64,000 bases of DNA from Brachypodius melanocephalos. Lineage: Eukaryota > Chordata > Aves > Passeriformes > Pycnonotidae. The stretch spans positions 31,817,175 to 31,881,174 of the forward strand of contig VZSR01000520.1 in NCBI GenBank assembly GCA_013398615.1, read 5' to 3'. The position numbers and the translations under genes were made by a program. The first letter of the stretch is position 1. Each line of letters starts with the position of its first letter. Positions 26,370 to 38,915 of the stretch are shown here, in pieces. The notes under the pieces were generated by a model. It did no database searches, was not told the origin of the DNA, and saw only the letters and a program-made list of their open reading frames with translations.

Positions 26370-29300
26370 TGAGTGCTTTTCACATGAGAGGCACATAGTC
26401 TTGATTTTATGATCATCTTTACTTCAGTGTAATTGTTTCAATGTGTTCACTATAGCTTTAATGCTTCAAGCCATAAAATTTAAAGACTTCAGAGAATTCA
26501 CCTGAATGGAAAGAGTTTGTTATGGTTGAAAATGACATACACTGCTGTTAATTTAAATAAATACAAATAAAACCACAGAAGTGTTGTCCAGATGGTTTGT
26601 TTCTTTAGCAGAAATAATGTGGTGGGTCACAAATCCAGAGTTCATTAAGATTTTAAAAATCCATTTGCTAAAGAGAAAATGCAAAAGCTGCCAATAAAAG
26701 CTTTTGCACAGCCACAAGAATATTGCTTTCAAACTTCTTGAATTTTTAATGCATTTAGGAAGAAGGGGGAGTGGAGGAAGAGAATTAATAAAGACGTTTC
26801 AAGGTGAAATATTTCAACATTTCTAATGGACTCTAAAATGTAAGCTCTGAAGCTTCTGTGTCTATTGCAGGAGCAACACAGTTGTGCTGTTTAAATTCAG
26901 AGAGCCCTTCTTCATTTCCAGAGAAAACAATCTGACCACACAAATTTAGGAAACATTTTAGTAGGCTAAAATCTTCATCAAATACCAAAGAATATTTTTT
27001 TGAATATTCTCCTTTTTTTTTTCCTCTTTTTATCATCAATTTTTAATGTTTAAGGATAACTTTTACTGTGTACCTTCTAAATTCTCTAACATGAAGACTA
27101 TCCAGAAAGTTATAATTGACAAGTAATTTTCTTATATACCAATACATTTTCTATTACAGTTTCTCAGAAAGATATATTCCTCAACTTTACTTGTAAGCCT
27201 GAGTGACAAAAATCCTGATGCTATATTCAAAAAGCAAAAGTTATATTTACATTGGTGTTGCTTGATTTTCACCAATACCTAATAGTACAAGAATTTATCC
27301 CTTTTTAACTTGTGCAGCATTTTCACTTAACAGCTCTCTCACACTTTTGAATGAAACATTCTTATTGTTTGTTGTTTTGTTTTTCCTCACTGAAACTGTA
27401 TCTCATTATAAACTTCTGTACATTTGACCTTTTATTTAAATCATGGTCTGTTCCAGTACGACTGGAACAGTTTCCCAAGTACTTATATCATTAGATATTT
27501 GGTTTTCAGATCAATACATGCCAGATTTTGTATGAGCTGAGCTTTTTCTAGGATCAGTCTAATTTTATACTATTTTAGGCCATGATCCTTATTTATTCTA
27601 GTTTATTTGATGTATTGCTGCATTTTTCCTCATATTGAAAAATTCTTCCAAGTTATTATAATTTTTAAATGTAAATTTTTTTATGTGTGTGACATAAAAC
27701 AGACACTAATATTGAATACTACAAATTGAAAACATTGGAAATTTGCAAGCAACTAAATTGCTTACTAGATTTGGTCAGACGTTTCTGATTTGGGGTCTTC
27801 CTACTGTTATGAAAGCAGTGTTTTAAAAGACTGATATGAAACACTGTTATTAAATACTTATAACTTCCTAAAATATTCTATGGATACACACATACGTATA
27901 TATATGTATCTATGTATGAATTTATGACAGTTACCTCAGAAAAATGCACTTGTGACAGGAAAGATGGTAAAATAAAGGGGTGTGATGTTTTAAGGAGCTG
28001 GCAGTTGACCAAGCTGTTATACCCAAGAAAAATACAATTCAGGTTATTAGATATGGACTGAGGTGAAGTGACTTACCATACATACTCCCAAAAAATTCAT
28101 GTTCATGAAATTATTTCTATAACACAGTTCTGTGGGTTTGCGTACAGACAGGTGCTTGCATGCATTGTCCTTAAATATTTAATGAAGATCAGTGAAAATC
28201 TGACCTATCTATTAAATAATCTGGCCTTCTAATATAATGGCAAGCATTTTGCCACTTTTAAGAGAGTAATATGAAGGTGGGTTTTCTGGACATCATGTTT
28301 CTCAAAAGGGATGGTGTCATTATCACAGTCTTTTTCCTTCCTCTCCTTCCCCTAAGACTTTTTATCTCTGTCCTTTTTTACCCTTTTGGTCAAATGTTTA
28401 TATTTTTAGGCAAAATCCCAATCTTATAAAATTTTAAGAAGTTCCAGCAGAGAGGTAAAATGTTCAAATGCCTCCCTGTTGCAAAAGTACTCACACCTTA
28501 TTTTGCTGTGAGCTTCATTTTATATTGAATATACAATCCTCAGATAAATACAGAAGACTACTCTTTTTTAATAAACTACTTTTCTTAAATTTGGTTCATG
28601 AAGCAATATATGCTCTTGTAAGCGTAAAAAGTGTGTACAACATCAAACTTTAAGCTTGGGACATTATTTTTAATCACTTTTCAGTTATTTCTTATAAAAT
28701 TCAAAGAATATTATATCAACATCAAGCATAAGATTTTATTCTGACTGTGTTCATATATTTAAAAGGTGAATTAGATCTTTATTGCCACATTTTCATTCAT
28801 AATACCAAGTAGGTATAATTTCCACAACCATATACCTGATAACATAGATAAGAATTTTACAGTGTTTTCATCATTTGGAGATTTTACTATGTGAAATATA
28901 AATATTTTCTGGTCTTTTATGAAATAAACTTATTTAATACTCTTCTGAAATTAACTAATTAATTTACCTGTCGTATCAAAATGGACATGCATTGATTTAA
29001 TTCCAAACTGTACTATTTCCAGCTCAGGTATTTATGATGTACTAAATTTTCAGTTTCTGTATGAATGCATAGATATACACCGGGAATAAACTTAATAAAA
29101 AATGTAATATTTGTTTTAGTTGAGCCCTGCAAAGCAGCTATTACCTTAACTTCAAACATATTCCAGACAAGTTTTGAAAAGCAATGTTGGCATCTTTCTT
29201 TATTTTATAAGAACAAGATCGTCAATATATATTTTAAGAGGAAAAACTTATTTGCCAAAAAATCTTTTCTTAGTTAGAATGAGAATGTGTCCTACAAAGA

Positions 29301-30690
29301 AGAATTCCTGCTGTCTACTGCTATTAATAAGTAATCAGACATATCTTGACTCTTCCACACTTCTTCCCTTTGCCAACCAAGTTAATCCCTGAATGCTGTT
29401 CTATGGGGGCATCCATTTTCCCAATCAGCAAAGAAAAAAATCTGCTGAAGAAGGGGCTCCTTTATTATTCTGGTGAAGTTTCCTTCTAATGAACTTTGCC
29501 ATTACTGAAGCCGTGGTGTTTGATGCAATCTGGAGCACTCTGCCCAGCTGATGGTGTGGGAGAAGCAGTAAAACAAGGATTTCTCCTTGGTCTTTCAGAA
29601 CGTTCATGGTTACTCTGAGCACATTCCCCAGTTGCATATAACTAAAGACATTCCTTGTTCTTGATTTCTTTTGTGTATTGCTTTCAAAAACACACATTTC
29701 CCACAAATTCAGCATGGGTTTGGCAGCCTGAATAGTTTCACCAGAGCATGGTATAAGACAATGACGTGTTTATCTTGGTTTATTAATATTACTTAAATCC
29801 TGCTGGGAAAAAGACATCCCTGGTGGTGAAACATTTGACCAGTCTTCAACATATACATACACAATATCATTGGCAGCTCTTTATCACAGAAAGGTTAATT
29901 TTAGGATTTATATTTCTCAGCCATCTGAGACAATGTTTTTACATTAAAATATACACAGTGCAGTAAGATAAAATAGAGCCTAACTGCAGAAAAAGATCTT
30001 TGCTATGGTTCTTTTTACTCAAAGACCAAAACAGTTCCTCTGATGTTCCTTTATTTTCATATTTTCATAATTTTCCAGTGTTACTTTCACTTCTTCCAAG
30101 TACCAGTATAGCCCTTGTACCCCTGAGTATCTTGTATAAACTTTTATATAGAGATATATACATTCCTTTTTCTTTTTATTTTTCTGTCTTTTTCTTTGTC
30201 TTTTTTTATAATGCCCTATTTAAGGTGCAGAAGGGAAAAAAAAATGGGCAAAATATACAGAGGATTGTAATACAATGTGCAAGATTTCTAATATTTTTCA
30301 AGGAGAACATGTCAAAATTAAGGTAAAATCATTAGAAAAATCTCACAATAAGTTTTATATAATTCTTTATCTTTCTAGCAGAAGAAAATATCACAAGTAA
30401 ATACCAGTGAACCAAAGGGGAAATGCACGATATTCCCTGTTACATGCACCTTTAACAAGAATTTTGTCCCTTTTCCAGGTTTAAGAAAGTGCATAACTAT
30501 CATTTCTTTAAGAGAAAAGATTGCTAAAGACTGGGACTGGGCTAAACTCTGGCTGCAGTAACACAGTTCTAAACTGAGCCTCCATCTGTGGCTGATTCTG
30601 AATCAACATTAATAAAATGGTCCTTTGCAGAACTAAAGTTGTTCAGACTTCAAAATGTCAAAGAAGCTAGTGTAAAATTTCACAAATATT
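26370..30690. other. Long unique AT-rich interval
   Basis: No gene or interspersed repeat recognised. The minus-strand frame at 29425-29715 (96 codons) has no domain I recognise. A short TA/GTAT-rich patch lies near 27890-27920. Confidence 0.6.
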
Positions 30691-30780
30691 AGATAGATAG
30701 ACAAGGGAAGAGAGAGAGAGAGAGAGAGAGATGGATGGATGGATGGATGGATGGATGGATGGATGGATGGATGGATAGAT
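30691..30780. repeat. Compound microsatellite: AGAT, AG, ATGG
   Basis: A short AGAT run (30691-30700) is followed by eleven AG units (30709-30730) and then eleven ATGG units (30731-30774), with a decaying edge to 30780. The minus-strand frame over it encodes a Ser/Leu and Pro-Ser-Ile-His repeat that is not a gene. Confidence 0.95.
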
Positions 30781-30833
30781 GGAGTGAATTCACTTGGATG
30801 AAATTTTAGAACTATGGAAACTAACTTTTCTCT

Positions 30834-30965
30834 GAAGATATTAAAAATCTGCTTGGGCATGATCCTGTGCCACCCAGTCTAGATGAACCTGCTTTAGCAG
30901 GGGAGTTGAAATACATAATTGCCAGACATCCCTTCCAACACCAACTATTATGTTATTCTGTGATA
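30834..30965 (+). mobile_element. CR1 LINE 3'-end fragment
   Basis: The order is GATATTAAAAATCTGCTTGG, ATGATCCTGTG, AGATGAACCTGCTTTAGCAG, GGGAGTTGAA, CATCCCTTCCAACACCAACT, then ATTCTGTGAT. This is the standard CR1 3' end on the plus strand. Only about 130 bp remain. It starts within about 55 bp of the compound microsatellite. Confidence 0.9.
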
Positions 30966-32289
30966 TTTAAAGACTGCTTGAGGAGAGTAATTTTCAGATA
31001 ACAAGTACAATTGAGAAATTTTAAATGAGATGGCAATTTGTGGTTTTCTTAATTGCAACTGACATTGTTCCCAGTCCTACACGTATATTTGCTTATCTTT
31101 TAATCAGGACACTGATTATCTCTCCATGGGTTATTTAGAATGCAGGAAAGGGCTCAAGCAGAAGAAAGGGTTAATCACAGTGAGAGCACTATTACAGAGG
31201 TTCTCAAAAAGAATGAAGACTAAAAAAATAGACACAGATACTGTCTATATTTAATGAGCCACAGAGTTGCACTAGCATTGCAGGTAGTGCATTGAGCCAT
31301 GATATTTGCTGTTCAGACAAGTCACATTTAAAACTTTTCTTTGAGTGAAGCTTGTTTCTGGCCTTTTTCTCTGTATTGTATTTCCATTTAGTTTGACTGC
31401 CATAGTCTATTTGGAAACAATGTTTTAAAAACGATAGTAACTTAAAAAAAAAAAAAAAGCTGATTGACATGGAATCTGGAAATCTTCCATTTCTTCTGTT
31501 CCTTAGACACTTCAGTGCAATTGTTCCAGTCCACAGCAACTAACACAGGAAAAAGGAAAAATACCATAAATTGACTAGACGTTATTAGATAGAACCTGAA
31601 AACTGAACCTGACAAAGAATTTGGCACAGTAAGAGTAAGAGATATGAGAGCATCTCTGGAAATACAGATGGAATTGTCATTTTTGTTTGCACTTCTCAAA
31701 GCTGGTATTAGAGCTTAAAAATTCAGTGTTTTGTTTTGGTTTTTCCTCTCTTTTTCCTTCTAGAAGTTTACTTAGGGTCCTTTCTTCTAATTTAATGAAG
31801 TATTTTATGTTCTTGCAAATGTTTTATAGCTCTAATATAATAGATTCAATACCTCTACCAGTCAGTGAAGTTCACTCTACTTGTATCCAACATTCTCTCT
31901 GTAACAGCTCTCTGGATGCTCACCTGAAATTTTCACCTTACAAGTTATATCTGTGCTGTTGTACTTGGTTTTTACTCAGCTAAATAATGCCTGAATTATA
32001 AAAATTGTTTAATAGAGTTGGCATTCAGCAAGCGTTTAGCTGCAATTAGTAGATTTAGCTTTTTTTCTCATAAAGCGTGATTTTTGTTTTGGAATTTAAC
32101 ATGACAGCCTGCCCAGGATCAAACTTTATCTCAGAAAAGGCCAGCTGCTATTTGAGGAGCAAGTTTGTAGTTGCTCTTTAACATCAAAAATTTGCACTTC
32201 AAATTGGCACAGAAAAGAAGTCATTGCCAGCTAGAAAGACAGCTGAAAGACAAAGTGATAGATACATGAAGAGCTGTTGCTCCCAGTCT
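30966..32289. other. Unique sequence up to the assembly gap
   Basis: No gene recognised. Contains a 15-A run at 31444-31458. The last 200 bp before the gap has balanced composition and includes E-box (CAGCTG) and ATCAAAC/ATCAAA motifs, but I cannot assign a function. Confidence 0.55.
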
Positions 32290-32389
32290 NNNNNNNNNNN
32301 NNNNNNNNNNNNNNNNNNNNNNNNNNNNNNNNNNNNNNNNNNNNNNNNNNNNNNNNNNNNNNNNNNNNNNNNNNNNNNNNNNNNNNNNN
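32290..32389. other. Assembly gap of 100 N
   Basis: Exactly 100 ambiguous bases. A round length usually marks a gap of unknown true size. The sequence on either side shows no shared repeat, so I cannot tell what is missing. Open frames crossing it are meaningless. Confidence 0.99.
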
Positions 32390-33400
32390 CACCAGAGGAT
32401 CCAAAGGGAAAACAAAAAGAGCAACCTACATTGGTACAATGTCTGAGAGGGATGGATGTCAACACACATAGTACTCAGACATTTATATGCTTTATGATCA
32501 TTTTTACCTGGAAATGAAAAGGCAACAGATGCAGAATCACAGAGTATGGGTTTTTTTCAGTGGAAAAAAAAAAAAAAAGTAAAATGAGATATGAGCTTAT
32601 GTACCTTGGGTTAGCCATTATATTTCAACAGTGTTGAAATACAGAAATTAAAGATGCATGAAAAATTACAATACTTTGGGTTTTGAGATAACAAAAACCA
32701 GAGTTATGAAATCTGTAACCAAGGAAAAAACCATGGAGCAGATTTCTGAAGATAATTAATATTCTTCAGTAGCTCAAATGCTAGACTATCATTGAATCTA
32801 GGTTTATCAGTCCTACTGCAAATTCTGCTAAAATTACACTTCAGGCACATAAAAGTCTGCAGAAATATGTACTGTTTTGTTTTGTTTTCTTGATAATGAA
32901 AATCATGAAAACCCTAGGATCTGGCATTATGAAAGTATCTCTGCGTTTCTAGTGTTTCAGCAGTACATTAAAATTCTATTCATTATTTTGTTTTGTTTTG
33001 TTTCTAAAGATTTCTGCCTATTTCTGGATGCCTATTGCATTGTATATGAAATATGCATTGTATATGAAATAAAATCTGATCTAACTAGAGAACTATATTT
33101 TTTGTGGGATCTTCTTGTCCAAAAACTGTCTTTTCACAAAAATTCTGCTGAAAATTTTAATTTTATGTTTCAGATAGTCTTCTTGAATAATCACTTAGCT
33201 CTAGGTAATAGTCAATTATAGGTCAATCCTCCAGAGCTTTTATTAAAGATGAGATTTTTTTAACTTAAAAGAAAGAGGTAGTATCATTAGTGGACCACCT
33301 GTGGACCCACTACTCCAAAGGGATGCATCAGAAAGGATTTTCTGTCTCTTTTGTATAACTTTTGGATATTATTCTAAAATATTAAAACACAAATTTCATA
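32390..33400. other. Unique AT-rich interval
   Basis: No gene recognised. Contains a 15-A run near 32564-32578, two TTTTG short runs (about 32874-32889 and 32986-33003), and an 18-bp tandem duplication at 33037-33072. A 114-codon frame (32877-33221) overlaps these simple repeats and lacks a domain. Confidence 0.6.
33037..33072. repeat. 18-bp tandem duplication, two copies
   Basis: GCATTGTATATGAAATAT (33037-33054) is repeated directly as GCATTGTATATGAAATAA (33055-33072), with one terminal mismatch. Confidence 0.92.
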
Positions 33401-33456
33401 AAATCATAGAACAATTAGAGTGCAAAAAGACATTTAACTTCATTGAGTCCAACTGA
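33401..33456 (-). mobile_element. Degraded CR1 3'-end remnant
   Basis: AAATCATAGAACAATTAGAG, then AAAAAGACATTTAACTTCAT and TGAGTCCAACTGAA follow the complement of a CR1 3' terminus (AATCATAGAATCATTAG..GGAAAAGACCTTTAAGATCATTGAGTCCAAC). It is short and old. Confidence 0.65.
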
Positions 33457-36400
33457 ACTGTATTTTTCTGGAATTAAAAGACCCAAATTCAAATCCTTAT
33501 TTTTAAATACATATTAAAAAAAAATGAAAGCAAAATTCTGGCTTTATTGTGAGGTATCATGTGATGATTAATCATCTTGAAAGAGGAATAAGCTTAGAAA
33601 TGAAAAGTTAAGCAAAACAAAACTATTAGTAATAACTTCTAAAACCTCTGCATGGCAACTATATTTCCTTTCAGTTTTGCATTCAAGGTGTATTACAAAA
33701 AACAGTAAGAGCAATAGAATTTAAGAGCGATTAAAGCTATGTAATCAGTTATTGTCACAAGGATATTCTTCCTACTGTTCTGAAAATGAGCCAAATTCAG
33801 CCCAATTATGCCCTTTTTATGCTCCTTGACTGATCAACTTCCTTCAGTGCTGTTAACCAAGATCCTCCTGAAAACTTGCATGATTTTAATTTCTTGACTC
33901 TCTCCTTTCCTGGTCACTCTTCACCTATATAAAAGTTAGTCTTTCAAAGAATAGGAAGTCCTCCTTTTCCTTTCATCCTCCAATACCAATTCCTTACTTT
34001 TTCTCTTCCAGAGCCTTTTTCTACAGAAAATGTGATGCACAAGAACAATTCACAGTCTAATCAGCCTTTCAGTGCTCATTGTTTCAGTACAGCTTTCTTA
34101 CCTGACAAATGAAAGTCACTGCCATTACATCATCCCTTGGTAACAATCCCAGCAGGGGCTCTAAAGAACTGCTCATACAGTGCCATGACAGCAGCTCACT
34201 TTCAAGTGCCATTTTTTGTCTTTGATATCACTCTGGCTCTTCACAGCCCAATTTTTGTTTGCACTTGTTTAAGGTGTATTATTTTTTTTGCGAATTACCA
34301 AGCTAAAGATCTTGTCTAGATAATTATATACTGCTTTTCAGTTAAAACAATGTTTTCTCCCTGGTTTGACATCCACTGATAAGTCCTGACCCACTTATAT
34401 TCATCCATTTATTTTTCCTGGCTTTTGCCCTCCCTTTTAAAATTTTTCCATCAGCTACTTCTACTTCATCATCTCTTTACAATCAAGCATAATCCACTTC
34501 CCTTCATTTTCAAGGACCTTAACAACCTTGAAATACCCAGCTATCATACCTTATTTATGATAAAATGTCACCTCACGCCTCAGATGGATGCACCACTCAC
34601 TATTTGTTATATTTTCAAATAAGCTTCATGCTACGTCTCAGACATGGGAGGAGTTTCTCAGAAATATTTTCAGAGTAGCTAACTGTTACCATATTTCATC
34701 TCTCCTCTTAAAACTCTTCATCATGATGCTTATGTAAAATGTTGGTATCCATTTGGTGATGTACTCATTCCTACTGCATATTGATTTAGACAATATTGTC
34801 TCAGAGATTTTTTTTATTTATCTGCCTTTTATGACTGGTTCTATGCATAAAAAACAAGTTAATCATGACAGGAGTTGTCTTTTATCACTGTGTTTGAAAT
34901 GTTTTCCAGCTTGGATTATGGTTGCATGAAAGCAAAATTCAGCTGTGCTTTTAGTATAACACGAGAGAGTATTATTCTTTCAATATGTTGCATTAGATCT
35001 TTAGTATTTCTGGCTGTGTAAAAGCAGAAAGTGTTTGAATTTAGAAAGGGCTGAATCTCAGCTTTGCTCACATATGTTTTCACAGCCATTGCTAGTGAAT
35101 GTTTTGTCTTTCTTTTCTTTAGAGCTGTAGACAAACAATTTCATTGTCTTAAGACTGAAGATATTTGTTACTTCCAGATTTTTTGTTTATTTAGGAAAAA
35201 AAAAATTGTTCCTACTTCTTAAGTTAATTGAGATTGTGTTAGTAAAAAGATATGACAGAGGTATTAAAAGTGTGACAAATGTAAGCAGCCTCACCACTAC
35301 CTTCAGACATAAAAGCCATAGAGAATGATGTATCTAAGATACTGACGAAACACTGATTTGTGTAATGTGTTTATAATGTTGTTATTTTATCCTTCATTAT
35401 ATAAAAATACAGTCTGGCATCACTTGATTTCTTGTAACTGCCGCTACAAGTTGGACATACGTTTCCATTGCACCGCATGATGTAAGAAATGCATTAGGGA
35501 AGAAAAGTAAAGGTGAATAAGTACTAAGTATCCAACTTTAATATACATGTGCAGCACGTACATTGCACTCACCAACAGGCACTGTCAGGCCACGTTGCTG
35601 TGCCCAGCACGAGTTCAAGGTCTAATAGGCTGCAGTGATGCATTTGGCAAAGAAGCAAAACTCCAAGCACACACAGGAATGTACTGACTGTAGTCCAAGT
35701 GATCAAACAGCATCCAGTGGGCCAGAACACTACACTAAGTGGTCTAACCTAGAGCAAAAGGATAATGGAAATAAATTAAAAATCTTCAACATACATTCAC
35801 TTTTCTCAATCCTTTTGATTGATGCGTCTTTCTATTCCCTGCTGTCCAACAGGCCAACAGACACACATGGCTTTGGCAGAGCCTCACCAAATGTGGGAGC
35901 ATCATGTTCTAGGCAAAAACCACAAAAAAACCCCAAAGAATTTTATCTCAGTAGCATCAAGGTTAGAAATAATTTAAACTGGATGTTTCACAGAAATCAG
36001 CACTGAATCATTTTTTTTAATTGTTGCAGAGACAGAAAATATGAAAAGATAGCAAAGAGCAATTTAACAGGTCACGGGATGAACAGGCAACAGAAATTAT
36101 ATGCAGAATTCCTGCTTTGTTTTTATACAATGGGATTTTGCTGAAATTTTCTGGCTTAATACCAAGAGATTCATCTACAATACTGATATCTAAAAGGTAG
36201 GTTAGCCTTAGGGATTGAGTACCAGGTGCAAATACTATCCAGGAATAAATCTTTTGCTTATAACGGTGTTGTTTATTCCACCATGAGATTAACTTCAACC
36301 TACTTAATATACTTATAAATGTTCTGAAGATCTATATTCTGAATCCAGCACAGTGCATCACAACTACAGTCTCACAATTTATGCATTTCAATATATTGGA

Positions 36401-36616
36401 TAAAATATTCTCTCTACAAACAGGATTCTTGTTCTAAATTTTTTTCCATGAGCCAAAATCTTTGAGCCCCCATCTCTCACTTACTGAGAAAAGAATTTAA
36501 CTGCTTGTCCACAGATTGATATTTTACATCTTTTTTTGAATCTGAGTCGATATGGATCCAAGAATGGTGGAGCCAAGAGCCAGAAAATGCGATGTGTTAC
36601 TGCGCATGGCATGTAT
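33457..36616. other. Unique AT-rich interval
   Basis: No gene or repeat recognised. A 123-codon frame at 35635-36006 is one of the longest outside repeats, but it has an unstructured low-complexity composition and no known motif. The part at 35560-35720 is somewhat less AT-rich. Confidence 0.55.
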
Positions 36617-36975
36617 AATCATAGAATCTGCTCAGTTGGAAGGAACCCATCAGGATCATTGAGTGCAAATTCTGTCCCTGTGCAAGACACCCCAAGAGTC
36701 ACACCATGGGCCTGAGAGAATTGTCCAAAGTCTTCTTGAACTCTGTCAGGCTTGGTGCTGTGGCCACTTCCCTGGGGAGCCCACTCTAGTGCTCAGCCAC
36801 CCTCTGGGTGAAACACTTTTCCCGGATATCCAACCTAAACCTCCCGTGACCCAGCTTCAGCCCATTTCCTCGAGCTGTGTCAGTGGTCATGAGAGCACAG
36901 AGACCATACTGGCCCTGCACTTCCCCTCATGAGGATGTTGAAGACCATATAGGGGGCAGTTGATCTCAGTTTCTG
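36617..36975 (-). mobile_element. CR1 LINE 3' fragment
   Basis: It starts AATCATAGAATCTGCTCAGT-TGGAAGGAACC, followed by TCATTGAGTGCAA. Further right are the blocks TTGGTGCTGTGGCCACTTCC, TGGGGAGCCCA, CTGGGTGAAACACTTTTCC, ATATCCAACCTAAACCTCCC and TTCCCCTCATGAGGATGTTG. All match the complement of CR1 3' UTR and terminal ORF sequence of a subfamily different from the copies at 10.4 and 17.9 kb. The right end is diverged and placed only approximately. Confidence 0.9.
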
Positions 36976-37549
36976 CATCCCTCCTGGGATTATCACAGAT
37001 AAGAGAGATAAAACTTATAAGTATTTTCAGACAAGAATCTAACAGAGAAAAAAAGAACAGCAAATGTTTCAATACCAATAGTTTGTGTGAGAATAAATAA
37101 GAGCACAATAAAACCTGTGCAAAGTCTGCAATTATTTCCTAACAAGCACACATATAAATCCTGAAGACGCAGAGAATGCAAATATCTATATTCATAAATG
37201 TCGTTCTTGCTGGTACCACCAACACACAGACACTACAAGGCTGTCATGCCAAATTTACTTCAGTAATTTCAGTGAAGAAAGAATACTGAAAATTAAAATC
37301 TCTGCACACATGTTGGCATGCAAATGAAGAATACTGATTTCTAATTAAATTATATTTAAATATAAGTGTAATAGTAACTGGAAATAGATCACTTTAAAAT
37401 GTAAGGGGCACTGAAGCCAGACTGAGAGGCTTCTTATATATTTTTGATTTATTACCTATATTGGATGCACATACTTGAGAAAACAGGCATTTTCTAGATA
37501 AGTATATAATGCAATCAGTGAATAACTGGCACAAAGTGTTAAAATAAAT
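36976..37549. other. Unique AT-rich interval
   Basis: Between two CR1 copies. I see no gene, repeat or regulatory signal. Confidence 0.6.
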
Positions 37550-38493
37550 GGGGTTACATTAGGCTGGAACTTGGCACTAATGGGGTTATGCAGAGCTCCA
37601 TCTCAGGGCTAATTCTCTTCAGCACCTTCATTTAACAAGCTGGATGAAGGACTTCAAGTGTTACTAAGAAAGTTTACAGATCATAGCAAATTTGGAGAAG
37701 CTGTTGACTCTTTTGAAGGCAGAGACACCTAGACTAATTATAGGTCTGGGAAATCCCCATCTGTAAGAAGCTTAAAAAAGACAGGAGACAGATTCTGCAC
37801 ATGGGATGGAGCAACCCTGGATGTATGGACAGACTGGGGAATGAGAGGCTGGAAAGCAGCGCTGTGAAAAGTGACATGGGGGTCCTGGTTGATGGCAAGT
37901 CGAGGCACATGAGTCTGTGTGCCCTGGCAGCCAGGAGGGACAACCCTGTCCTGGGGGCACCAGACCAGCACTGCCAGCCGGGCAAGGGAGAGGATTGTCC
38001 TGCTCTGCTCTGCTCTGCTCTGGGGCAGCCTCACCTCCAGTGCTGGGGGCAGTTTTGGGCACTGCAATATAAGATGTAATCCTATTAGAAAACATCCAAA
38101 GGAGGTAATTGGGAAGATGGGGAAGGTTGTGGAGGGCCTAGAGAGGAAGTCATACAAGGAGGTCACTTAGCCTGCTCAGTCTGGAGAAGAAGAGACAGAG
38201 AAGGTACCCCATTGCAGTCATACTTCCTCATGGGAGGAAAAGTAGGGCAGGCACTGACCCCTCCAGTGATCCAACAGAATGGCCTGAAGTTGTGCCAGTG
38301 GATGCTAAGGCTGGTATTAGGAAAAGCTTCCTCAGCCAGAGAGTGGTTGGGCACTGGAGCAGGCTCCCCAGGGAAGTGGTAACAGCACATCTGTCTGAGT
38401 TCAAGAAACATTTGGACAGTGAACTCAGCACAGGGTGTGGTTCCTTGGGCTGTCCTGGGCAGTGCCAGAAGTTGGACTTCAGTGGTCCTTGCA
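37550..38493 (+). mobile_element. CR1 LINE, 5'-truncated, upstream part
   Basis: Plus-strand CR1 starting in the polymerase region. The stretch at 37590-37700 carries the CAGGGCT..CTCTTCAGCACCTTCATT..CTGGATGAAGG block and the position of the catalytic FADD box, where the bases now read F-T-D-H. The second aspartate is therefore gone. Further on are the DLGVLVDG-type stretch (about 37870-37900), the (TGCTC)4 run at 38001-38020 and the C-terminal blocks. At 38320-38420 is GGAAAAGCTTCCTCAGCCAG..GGGCACTGGAGCAGGCTCCC, the CR1 segment just before the 3' UTR. Frameshifts and stops make it non-functional. The element breaks off at 38493 within the GGTCCTTG block and resumes at 38877. Confidence 0.92.
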
Positions 38494-38876
38494 TGTGGTA
38501 TGGTGCTTTAAGCCCTTGCTCTTGATGTGCTGCAACTGTGTCTAATCACGAGAGAGTAGAAAGAACCTTGTCCTTGTGTCCAATAAGCAGATGTGTTACA
38601 AAAGAGCGCTTTGGGCAGCTGTGATGGGGGAGTTGGTGTTGGCTGGTCATGGTGCGTGTGGGACCCAACAGAGAAAAGCTATGAGAGCTTTGATGTAAGA
38701 TAATAAACTGCTGATTCTTGTACCTGCCGTATGTGGGGCTGTCTTGAGCTACCATTAGTCAATGGGGGAGTTCTTATAAAGAGTCTTTGAAGGGATGAGT
38801 GACAGGAGGGGGCTGCCTCAGTTGTGCTGCCAATGTTGACTGGTGCCCTGTGTGAGGAGTGAAGCAGCTCCTCACA
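38494..38876. mobile_element. 383-bp solo-LTR-like insertion inside a CR1
   Basis: The CR1 3' UTR is cut inside its conserved GGTCCTTGTGGGTCCCTTCC block: the left part ends GGTCCTTGCA and the right part begins CCTGTGGGACCCTTCC. The foreign 383 bp starts TGTGGTATGG and ends CTCCTCACA, so it has TG...CA ends and a 4-bp terminal inverted repeat. It contains AATAAA at 38702-38707. A TATAAA at 38775-38780 lies after that signal on the plus strand, which is unusual, so orientation is undecided. The flanks CTTGCA and CCTGTG could be a decayed 6-bp target duplication of CTTGTG. These traits fit a solitary LTR of an endogenous retrovirus. I do not recognise the family, and no internal viral genes are present. 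Confidence 0.6.
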
Positions 38877-38915
38877 CCTGTGGGACCCTTCCAGTTCAGG
38901 ATACTCTGTGATTTA
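38877..38915 (+). mobile_element. CR1 LINE, 3' terminal part after the insertion
   Basis: CCTGTGGGACCCTTCCAGTT, then CAGGATACTCTGTGATTTA is the 3' terminus of the CR1 that begins at 37550. It joins in register once the 383-bp insertion is removed, so both pieces come from one retrotransposition event. Confidence 0.88.

Noticed and set aside
26036..26416. Several 88-126 codon frames on both strands, Arg/Glu/Lys-rich or Ser/Leu/Phe-rich
   Set aside because: They are direct translations of the polypyrimidine/polypurine microsatellite in all frames, not genes.
32199..32517. Frames of 64-97 codons crossing the N gap
   Set aside because: They depend on unknown bases and are not interpretable.
35635..36006. 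123-codon plus-strand frame
   Set aside because: No recognisable domain, unstructured composition, and within the chance range.
37734..38494. Minus-strand frames up to 142 codons, the longest in the window
   Set aside because: They are antisense to a plus-strand CR1 and arise from its GC-rich composition.
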